The translations under genes and the position numbers were made by a program. The notes below the pieces were generated by a model, which was given only the letters and a program-made list of their open reading frames with translations, was not told where the DNA came from and searched no databases. Below, piece by piece: positions 15,342 through 21,413 of a DNA stretch of 29,230 nt; the stretch's first letter is position 1, and each line of letters begins with the position of its first letter. This stretch comes from HyVt-337 sp964428895 (GTDB lineage Bacteria > Planctomycetota > Phycisphaerae > SM23-33): NCBI GenBank assembly GCA_964428895.1, contig CAYRZU010000043.1, positions 1 through 29,230 of the forward strand, given 5' to 3'.

Positions 15342-16727
15342 ATGTTCGGCATCAAGGAACGCGGCAGTACCGTCGGCCGAGAGGTCGTGGGCGGCGTGAC
15401 GACCTTCATGGCGATGAGCTACATCCTGTTCGTCCAGCCGGCGTTGTTGTCGAAGGTGGGCATGGACGCCGGCGGGGTGTTCATGGCCACGTGTTTGTCG
15501 GCCGCTGGTGCGTGCGTGCTGATGGGGTTACTGGCCAACTATCCGATCGCCCTGGCTCCGGGAATGGGCGAGAATTTCTTCTTCGTGTCAATTTGCGGCC
15601 TGGGCGCCGCGGCGGGCGCGTTTGTTCTGCATTGGTCGGAGGCGCTGGCGTTGGTGTTCGTCTCGGGAACGCTGTTCATGGGGCTCTCGGCGTTGGGAGT
15701 CCGATCGAAGATCCTGGAATCCATACCTTCGTCCCTGAAGAACGGCATTGCGGCGGGTATTGGCCTGTTCATTGCGTTGATCGGCCTGGAGTGGGGCAAC
15801 ATCATCGCCGGCAGCGAGGCGACCTTCGTGACGCTTGCCCCGATGAAGGGAAACGTGGTGGCGTTGCTGACGCTGGTGGGGCTGACCCTGATGCTGTCGT
15901 TGACGGCGCTGCGGGTGCCGGGGGCGATCCTGATCGGCATCTTGTTGACGACGGCGCTGACCTTCGTGGCCGGGCAGGGCGGCTGGATTGCCCCACTGGA
16001 GTTCACCGGGGTTGTGGCCAAGCCGAACGGCCTGGGGCAAACGGCCGGGCAATTCATCGGTGGCTTGGGCGACCTAAGGCATGAGCTGATGCGGGGAGGC
16101 TGGGTGCACGTGCTGACCATCACCTTGGTCCTGTTGCTGATGGACATGTTTGATACGATCGGCACCTTGGTGGGCGTGGCCAGCCGGACGGGGTTGATGA
16201 AGAACGGTCACTTGCCTCGCGGCAATCGCGCCTTGGCGGCCGACGCCGGCGGGACCATGCTTGGGGCCATGCTCGGTAGCAGCACGGTGACCAGCTACAT
16301 TGAGTCCATCACGGGCGTAGCCTCCGGGGCGCGCACGGGCTTGGCGGCGTTGGTAACGGCGGGCTGCTTGGTGGTGGCGATGATCTTTCAGCCGTTAGTG
16401 GAAATGGTGGGCGGCGGTGTAGCGGTGGGCCACTACGCGTGGGGCGATCCGATCTTGCGGTATCCGATGATTGCGGCGGCGCTGATCATGGTGGGCTCGA
16501 TGATGATCCGTACGGTTCGCGAGATCGAATGGGACGACATCACCGAGGCCTTGCCCGCCTTCCTGACGATGATCATGATGCCGTTGGCGTATTCGATTTC
16601 GGCCGGCATCGGCGCAGGGTTCATTAGCTACGCGGTGGGCAAGGTGGTCACGGGCCGGGCCAGGCAGTGTCCGCTGCTGGTGTACGTGTTCGCGGCGCTC
16701 TTCGTGGCGCGGTTCCTGCTGGGGTAG
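15342..16727 (+). CDS. NCS2-family purine (guanine/hypoxanthine) permease
   Basis: 461 residues, a polytopic inner-membrane protein with about 12-14 hydrophobic segments of the AzgA-like branch of the nucleobase-cation symporter 2 family. Visible family motifs are FMAMSYILFVQPALLS, ALAPGMGENFFF (the AzgA-type GMG-x-N helix), SLKNGIAAGIGLFIALIG, LLLMDMFDTIGTLVGVA, and GSSTVTSYIESITGVASGARTGLA with the central STVTSYIES helix. It would import purine bases with protons. AAGGAG six bases before the ATG decides the start. It stands alone and converges with the MgtC-family gene (8-base gap). No purine riboswitch is recognisable in its short leader. Confidence 0.92.
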   Translation: MFGIKERGSTVGREVVGGVTTFMAMSYILFVQPALLSKVGMDAGGVFMATCLSAAGACVLMGLLANYPIALAPGMGENFFFVSICGLGAAAGAFVLHWSEALALVFVSGTLFMGLSALGVRSKILESIPSSLKNGIAAGIGLFIALIGLEWGNIIAGSEATFVTLAPMKGNVVALLTLVGLTLMLSLTALRVPGAILIGILLTTALTFVAGQGGWIAPLEFTGVVAKPNGLGQTAGQFIGGLGDLRHELMRGGWVHVLTITLVLLLMDMFDTIGTLVGVASRTGLMKNGHLPRGNRALAADAGGTMLGAMLGSSTVTSYIESITGVASGARTGLAALVTAGCLVVAMIFQPLVEMVGGGVAVGHYAWGDPILRYPMIAAALIMVGSMMIRTVREIEWDDITEALPAFLTMIMMPLAYSISAGIGAGFISYAVGKVVTGRARQCPLLVYVFAALFVARFLLG

Positions 16728-16735
16728 GCGGCGAG

Positions 16736-17416
16736 CTAGAGAATGGCCAATCGCTTCATTTCAGGCAGCTCGTCGGTCATCGACAGGATGCTCTCGGACT
16801 GCGTGCGCGGAGGGATAGCCACGTAGAAGGTGATGGTCTCCATGCCCTCGTCGACGAAGCGTGTGTAGTCCACGTTGATGATGCGCACGTCACGGTCGTG
16901 GAGGAGCTGTCGGACCTTGTCGATGTTGGCGTCACCGGCGATCGGCAGGTCGATGATGATTCGCTTGGTCTGGCGGTGGGGGACCATGCGTTCGACGAAA
17001 CTCAATGCGTACAGAGCAAAGAGCACCAATGCCGATCCCAACACCGCTATTCCGTACATGCCGAACCCGCAGGCCAGGCCGATGGCGGCGGTGCACCACA
17101 GGCTGGCGGCGGTGGTCAGGCCGCGCACGCCGATGCCGTAGCTGATAATGGCGCCGGCGCCAAGAAAGCCGATGCCGGTCATGACGCCGTAGGCGACGCG
17201 CGCGGGGTCCACGCGAATCGAGCCGAGTTCGTCGCCATAGACGTTGGCAAATTCCAGGCTGACCAGCATGGCCAGGGCCGCCCCCAACGCCACCAACAGT
17301 TGGGTCCGCAGGCCGGCGCTGCGGCCGTGAACTTCACGTTCCAGGCCGATCAGCGAGCCCAGCAATGCGGCCAGCCCGAGTCGTCCCATATCGACCATGA
17401 TGTGGCTGAAGTCCAT
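16736..17416 (-). CDS. MgtC/SapB family membrane protein
   Basis: 226 residues. The N-terminal 130 residues give four to five transmembrane helices with the MgtC signatures LAALLGSLIGLEREVHGR, AGLRTQLLVALGAAL, RVAYGVMTGIGFLGAGAII and VRGLTTAASLWCTAAIGLA. The C-terminal 80 residues form an ACT-like cytoplasmic domain. MgtC proteins are linked to magnesium limitation and F-type ATPase control in pathogens; the role in free-living bacteria is not settled. GGGAGA precedes the ATG. It lies 39 bases downstream of the Gfo/Idh/MocA gene on the same strand, so co-transcription is possible. Confidence 0.9.
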   Translation of the reverse strand: MDFSHIMVDMGRLGLAALLGSLIGLEREVHGRSAGLRTQLLVALGAALAMLVSLEFANVYGDELGSIRVDPARVAYGVMTGIGFLGAGAIISYGIGVRGLTTAASLWCTAAIGLACGFGMYGIAVLGSALVLFALYALSFVERMVPHRQTKRIIIDLPIAGDANIDKVRQLLHDRDVRIINVDYTRFVDEGMETITFYVAIPPRTQSESILSMTDELPEMKRLAIL

Positions 17417-17455
17417 TTCGGGTCTCCCAGCAAGGTCACGAGTTATGATACCACA

Positions 17456-18478
17456 CTAAACGTCTAAGTCGACGGCCTGGCCGGTCTCGGCGGATCGGCG
17501 GACGGCCAATACGGTCCGGAGGACCTCGCGGCCGATCGCGGCATCGGTTTCAGGGGTAAGGCGTTCTCGCACGCAGCGGACGAAGTGCTGCTGGATTGTT
17601 TCGCCCTCGGCCTCGACGCGCAGGATCTGGCCGGCGCCGTCGCGCATGCCCACATTGCCCTCGGGGTCGACGGCGATGGCGCTGGCGACGTCGATGGCGA
17701 ACTCCTCGCCATCGAGCATCTTCTGCGTGACCACGCCGGCCCGGTCGACCACGATCGAGCCTTTCGTACCGACGATACCGAGGGAGGATTCGTTGACGGC
17801 CTCCCACCAGGTCACGTCGGTGTGGCCCATGCCGCCGCCGGCAAAGACCAGAATCGCCTGAGCGTGCTCATCGGCGGCAGCGCCTTGGCGGACGCGCTGC
17901 GTCTGGCCGAAAACGGTCTTGACCTTGCCGCCCAGCCAGATCAGCCAGTCGATGTCGTGGCTGCCGAAATCCAGCGCCACGCCACCGGACAGCTCCTGCT
18001 TGCCGTACCACGAGCCGCGGAAGTCGGCGGGCATGTAACGTCGGGTCCAACAGTTGACCAGATCGCCGAGTTCGCCCGAGGCCAGGATGTCGTGCAGCAG
18101 TCGGTAGGGCTGCCAAAACCGAAGGCAGTAGCCCAGCATGTAGATGACGTTGGCGCTGCGGGCGGCGGAGATCATACGGTCGGCGTCTTCGAGGGTTAAG
18201 GCAACGGGCTTCTCGGTGAAGATGTCCTTGCCGGCCTCGGCGGAGGCGGTGACGATTTCGACCCGGTTGAATGGCTCGGTGCAGATCCAGACGGCGTCGG
18301 CAAGGTCGAAGACGTCGCGGAAGTCGGTGCAGGGCTTGGCGCCGACGATCTTGGCGAGGGCCTTGGCCTTATCCTCTACGAGGTCGCAGCATACGGTGAT
18401 GTCAACGCCGTCGATCTTGGTCAATTCGGGTGCGTGGTAGCCGGCCATGCTGCCGCAGCCGATCATGCCGAGTTTCAT
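17456..18478 (-). CDS. Gfo/Idh/MocA family NAD(P)-dependent oxidoreductase
   Basis: 340 residues. The N-terminal Rossmann fold has GMIGCGSMAGYH (4-15), and the family-typical EKP motif is TEKPVALT (88-95), where the lysine is catalytic. ALDFGSHDIDWLIWLGG supplies the conserved D-x-x-x-H-x-x-D-type substrate site. These enzymes oxidise or reduce sugars, inositols and related polyols; the actual substrate is unknown. An in-frame extension to 18652 exists, but the ATG at 18478 has AGGAGAT about eight bases upstream and starts directly with the Rossmann strand. The related family is expanded in planctomycetes, consistent with the inferred host. Confidence 0.92.
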   Translation of the reverse strand: MKLGMIGCGSMAGYHAPELTKIDGVDITVCCDLVEDKAKALAKIVGAKPCTDFRDVFDLADAVWICTEPFNRVEIVTASAEAGKDIFTEKPVALTLEDADRMISAARSANVIYMLGYCLRFWQPYRLLHDILASGELGDLVNCWTRRYMPADFRGSWYGKQELSGGVALDFGSHDIDWLIWLGGKVKTVFGQTQRVRQGAAADEHAQAILVFAGGGMGHTDVTWWEAVNESSLGIVGTKGSIVVDRAGVVTQKMLDGEEFAIDVASAIAVDPEGNVGMRDGAGQILRVEAEGETIQQHFVRCVRERLTPETDAAIGREVLRTVLAVRRSAETGQAVDLDV

Positions 18479-18513
18479 GGTGGTATCTCCTGGCGGCTCG
18501 GGGCGTCTGGGCA

Positions 18514-18530
18514 CAGAAGCGCCGCTTCTG
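18514..18530. repeat. 17-bp near-perfect palindrome upstream of the oxidoreductase
   Basis: CAGAAGCG-C-CGCTTCTG, 8-bp arms around a single base. It sits 35 bases upstream of the oxidoreductase ATG and about 80 bases before the nrdR promoter. It could be an operator for the oxidoreductase gene or a repeat copy. With a single-base loop it is unlikely to fold as an RNA hairpin of full length. Confidence 0.45.
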
Positions 18531-18609
18531 GGCGAAGTGTAGCGTTTGCGGTGGGTTGGGCAAGGCAAAAGCCCAATGGGGACAATTCTGTGGATCTGAC
18601 CTTTTTCCG

Positions 18610-18637
18610 TTGACGCCCTATATGTCGGGACTATACT
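18610..18637 (+). promoter_or_regulatory. Predicted strong promoter of the nrdR operon
   Basis: TTGACG (18610-18615) and TATACT (18632-18637) are separated by 16 bases; each hexamer has five consensus bases. The predicted transcript starts near 18644, about 70 bases before the nrdR ATG. Confidence 0.65.
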
Positions 18638-18661
18638 CACGAGCAACCCCATATATTGTGA
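18615..18661 (+). promoter_or_regulatory. Two candidate NrdR boxes
   Basis: The known NrdR box is close to ACACWATATATWGTGT. The second site, ACCCCATATATTGTGA (18646-18661), matches 13 of 16 positions. The first, GCCCTATATGTCGGGA (18615-18630), matches 10. They are 31 bp apart start to start, that is a 15-bp spacer, which is the helical spacing known for tandem NrdR boxes. The first overlaps the promoter spacer and the second covers the predicted transcript start, so binding would repress nrdR and the genes behind it. Confidence 0.55.
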
Positions 18662-18715
18662 TGACGGTTCCGGGACAGAGGTGCATCTGCCCTGGGGCCA
18701 CAGCGAGACCGGCTA

Positions 18716-19213
18716 ATGCAGTGCCCGTTCTGCTCGGCAGATAACGACAAAGTGGTGGACTCCCGCAGCAGCGAGGGCGGCCGCGTGGTCCGTCGCCGAC
18801 GGGGATGCCTGGGCTGCGGTCGGCGCTACACGACGTATGAGCGGGTCGAGGGCGCCCTGCGAATCACGGTGATCAAGAAGGATGGATCCCGGGTGCCCTA
18901 CGAACGGGACAAGCTCTTGGCCGGTCTGCAGAAAGCGTGCTACAAGCTGCCGGTGACCGAAGATCGCCTTCGCAAAGTGGTCGAGGAGACCGAAGGAGCG
19001 ATCTTCCGGGAGTTCGAGCGGGAAGTGCCTTCGCGATTCATTGGGGATGTGGCCTGCGGGTTGCTGCGGGAGGTCAACAAGATCGCCTACATCCGCTTCG
19101 CAAGCATGTACCGCGAATTCAACGATATTGGCGAGCTCGCCCAGGAGGCCTCGCAGGTCAGCAACGATCCGGAGGTCGGGCCGAACCAGGGAGAGCTGTT
19201 CGAATCGGAGTGA
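18716..19213 (+). CDS. nrdR: Transcriptional repressor NrdR
   Basis: A 165-residue repressor of ribonucleotide reductase genes that senses ATP/dATP. The zinc ribbon has Cys3, Cys6, Cys31 and Cys34 (MQCPFC; CLGC), followed by the RRYTTYERVE motif. The ATP cone occupies about 49-140 (ITVIKKDGSRVPYERDKLLAGL to ASMYREFNDI). The length is normal for the family. It begins about 70 bases after a strong promoter carrying two NrdR-box-like sites, suggesting autoregulation. No ribonucleotide reductase gene is in the window. An ATP-cone gene and top6A follow closely on the same strand. Confidence 0.97.
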   Translation: MQCPFCSADNDKVVDSRSSEGGRVVRRRRGCLGCGRRYTTYERVEGALRITVIKKDGSRVPYERDKLLAGLQKACYKLPVTEDRLRKVVEETEGAIFREFEREVPSRFIGDVACGLLREVNKIAYIRFASMYREFNDIGELAQEASQVSNDPEVGPNQGELFESE

Positions 19214-19253
19214 GCACGGGAATGAGCTACCGCAATCTACGGAGTGTGGCAGG

Positions 19254-19802
19254 ATGAGCGAGTCACGGACGATCCGGGTGCTCAAGCGCGACGGTGGGGT
19301 CGAGCGTTTCGACGAAGCGAAACTAACCGCCGCGATGTTCGCCGCCATGGACGGCCGCGAAGGCGACTACGAAGACGCCCGGGAGCTCGCCCGCGCCGTG
19401 CAGTGCTACCTGCATCGGAGCAACTGGCCCTGCGTGGCCAGCGCGGCGATTTTCGAAATGGCGATGAAGATTCTGCGCCGGGTCCACTTGGGGGCCGCGG
19501 CGATCGCGATGGCCGACTATCGGCAGCGTCGCAAGGCGGGCCGACGGCTGACCCGCGTGGTGCACGACCGGGGGCAGATGACCGCGTGGGATAAGTCATG
19601 GCTGGCGAAACTGGCCAGTCAAAGCTGGCACCTGGCGCCGCGGACGGGTCGAATCGTGGCCGGCGAGGTCGAACGATTCGTTCTGGCTCAGCAGCGGGAG
19701 TCGATCTCCCGGGCCGAGCTGATTGATCTGCTCAACCGCTGCGTTGTTGAGTACGGCTTGGCCGATGCGGTTCCCGTCCAGCCTCCAGTGCCGCAGACCT
19801 AA
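19254..19802 (+). CDS. Orphan ATP-cone domain protein
   Basis: 182 residues. Residues 6-93 read as a complete ATP cone: TIRVLKRDGGVERFDEAKL, a helical middle (ARELARAVQCYLH), and an AIAMADYRQRRK ending equivalent to the A-x-x-Y-x-x-x-R end of the domain. The remaining 90 residues have no motif I can name, but the WDKSWLAKLASQSW and RAELIDLLNRCVVEYGL segments are helical and faintly ATP-cone-like. ATP cones normally regulate ribonucleotide reductase or NrdR by binding ATP/dATP, but here neither a reductase nor a DNA-binding domain is attached. The frame is open upstream to 19041 but overlaps nrdR; the ATG at 19254 follows AGG. It lies 40 bases after nrdR and 16 before top6A. Confidence 0.75.
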   Translation: MSESRTIRVLKRDGGVERFDEAKLTAAMFAAMDGREGDYEDARELARAVQCYLHRSNWPCVASAAIFEMAMKILRRVHLGAAAIAMADYRQRRKAGRRLTRVVHDRGQMTAWDKSWLAKLASQSWHLAPRTGRIVAGEVERFVLAQQRESISRAELIDLLNRCVVEYGLADAVPVQPPVPQT

Positions 19803-19818
19803 GCGTTCGGAATTGTCC

Positions 19819-20919
19819 ATGGCCAAGAAGACCACCCCCGACGGCGTCATCAAGGCGATCGCCACCGAAGCCACTTCTGTCTACCAGCGCGTCCAGAAGC
19901 GGCAGAAGCCCCAGATGAAGCTGCCCATCCGGTCCTTGTCCAATGTGAAATACCTGCCCCGCAACGGGTACTTTCAAATGAAGGGGAAGAACAAGGTCCG
20001 GACCATGTCGGTCTCCACGGTGCGGACCTTCGCCCAAACGCTGAAGATGATGGCGATGAGTAAGGAGCTGGTCGCCACGGGACGTCACTCCACCAAGCGA
20101 GAGGCCTATTATCAGGCGTACAACTGGGGCGAGGCCGCCTTTGTTGGCCTGGATGAATCCAACACGGTCATGGATGACACCGAGGCCATGCTGGGCGTCA
20201 ACCGGGAGCAGTTGCACTTTCGGGCTGACGAACATGGCGGTGCAGTGGCGGGCGAGCTAATCGTCATCGACCGCGACCGTAGGACCAAGAAGCCCCTGGA
20301 GATCGATTGCACCCGTTTCGGCAGTGGGGCCTACTCCATACCGAGTGTGGTCGAGGAGTTGAAGTTCAAGACCGAAGCCAAGTTCATCCTGGCCATTGAG
20401 ACCAAAGGTATGTTTGAGAGGTTGGTCGAGGAGAACTTCTACGACAAGCAACACTGCATTCTGATTTCCATGGGCGGCGTCCCCAGTCGTGCCTGTCGTC
20501 GGTTCATTCGGCGCCTGGCTGACGACAAGAAGTTACCCGTCTACGTCTTCACTGACGGCGACCCGTATGGCTACTTCAATATCTACCGCACGCTGAAGGT
20601 GGGCTCGGGGAACGCCGCGCACCTCAACGAGTACTTCTGCGTGCCGCAGGCCCAGTTCATCGGCGTGACGCCCGACGATATCACCCACTACAAGCTGCCC
20701 ACGCATCCGCTCAAGGATGTCGACAAGAAACGCGCCTCCGACGCGATGAAGAACGACCCGTTCATTCAGCACCACAAGCCGTGGCAGGCAGCTATCGAGA
20801 CGATGCTTGGGATGGGGGTGCGTGTGGAACAGCAGGCGCTTTCCATGCACGGGCTGGATTTTGTGGCTAAAACCTACCTGCCCGAGAAGCTGAAGAACCC
20901 CAAAGCCTTCCTGCCGTAA
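19819..20919 (+). CDS. top6A: DNA topoisomerase VI subunit A (Spo11-like)
   Basis: 366 residues, the DNA-cleaving subunit of topo VI and homologue of eukaryotic Spo11. The winged-helix 5Y-CAP region carries the active-site tyrosine within HSTKREAYYQAYNWG (Tyr97/Tyr98). The Toprim domain supplies the metal ligands in LAIETKGMFERL (Glu194) and TDGDPYGYFNIYRTLK (Asp246, Asp248). PEKLKNPKAFLP closes a normal-length protein, so the subunit looks catalytically complete. The ATG at 19819 is chosen because it begins the conserved N-terminus; the frame's upstream part overlaps the ATP-cone gene. It sits in the nrdR operon rather than beside top6B, which is 4.6 kb away on the other strand. Confidence 0.94.
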   Translation: MAKKTTPDGVIKAIATEATSVYQRVQKRQKPQMKLPIRSLSNVKYLPRNGYFQMKGKNKVRTMSVSTVRTFAQTLKMMAMSKELVATGRHSTKREAYYQAYNWGEAAFVGLDESNTVMDDTEAMLGVNREQLHFRADEHGGAVAGELIVIDRDRRTKKPLEIDCTRFGSGAYSIPSVVEELKFKTEAKFILAIETKGMFERLVEENFYDKQHCILISMGGVPSRACRRFIRRLADDKKLPVYVFTDGDPYGYFNIYRTLKVGSGNAAHLNEYFCVPQAQFIGVTPDDITHYKLPTHPLKDVDKKRASDAMKNDPFIQHHKPWQAAIETMLGMGVRVEQQALSMHGLDFVAKTYLPEKLKNPKAFLP

Positions 20920-20941
20920 CCGACATCGAAAGGGGATTCCG

Positions 20942-21400
20942 ATGAAATGGGCTCTGACGGTGGGACTATGCCTTTGTGGACTGGCCTGGTGTTCGGGCTG
21001 TCCCGCCAAGCCGACGATGAGTTTCTCCCAAGCCCTTTACGAGGGCAATGCGGCCGAGACCGAGTCGTGCTTGTTCTGGGAGGCGGGAAGGCCCTTCTGG
21101 AGCGCCTCTGGAATGGCCGCCAGATTGGCCGGACCGATCGACAAGACGGGACGGAGCCCGTTGCATGTGGCCGCTGAGTTCGGCCACATAGACGTGGCAG
21201 AGCTCTTGCTCGATCGTGGCGCCGACATCGACACCGTTGGGTTCTGGAGTTGTGGGTGCACGCCGCTGCAAGTGGCTGAGGCGGCTGGGCAGACGGAGAT
21301 GGTGGTCTTTCTTATCTCGCGTGGGGCGAGAGAAGGCCCGCCCCCGGGGGAACACAGTTACGTTCGTCGGACGCAGTCTCGACAAGAATCGGCCAAGTAG
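20942..21400 (+). CDS. Ankyrin-repeat protein with signal peptide, putative lipoprotein
   Basis: 152 residues. The N-terminus MKWALTVGLCLCGLAWCSGC is a short hydrophobic signal ending in cysteine. Cys20 preceded by Ser-Gly makes an imperfect lipobox, since the -3 residue is Cys instead of Leu. Two ankyrin repeats follow: TGRSPLHVAAEFGHIDVAEL with LLDRGADID, and TPLQVAEAAGQTEMVVFLISRGA. Ankyrin repeats bind partner proteins, and the location would be the cell envelope. AAAGGGG lies upstream of the ATG. It lies 22 bases after top6A, so it shares the transcript, and it converges with polA. Function unknown. Confidence 0.8.
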   Translation: MKWALTVGLCLCGLAWCSGCPAKPTMSFSQALYEGNAAETESCLFWEAGRPFWSASGMAARLAGPIDKTGRSPLHVAAEFGHIDVAELLLDRGADIDTVGFWSCGCTPLQVAEAAGQTEMVVFLISRGAREGPPPGEHSYVRRTQSRQESAK

Positions 21401-21413
21401 GCTCAGCGAGGGC

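Noticed and set aside
18479..18652. 58-residue N-terminal extension of the Gfo/Idh/MocA gene
   Set aside because: The Rossmann strand begins at the ATG 18478, which has a good AGGAGAT. The extension has no domain character.
19041..19253. N-terminal extension of the ATP-cone gene
   Set aside because: It overlaps nrdR in another frame, and the ATP cone begins right after the ATG at 19254.
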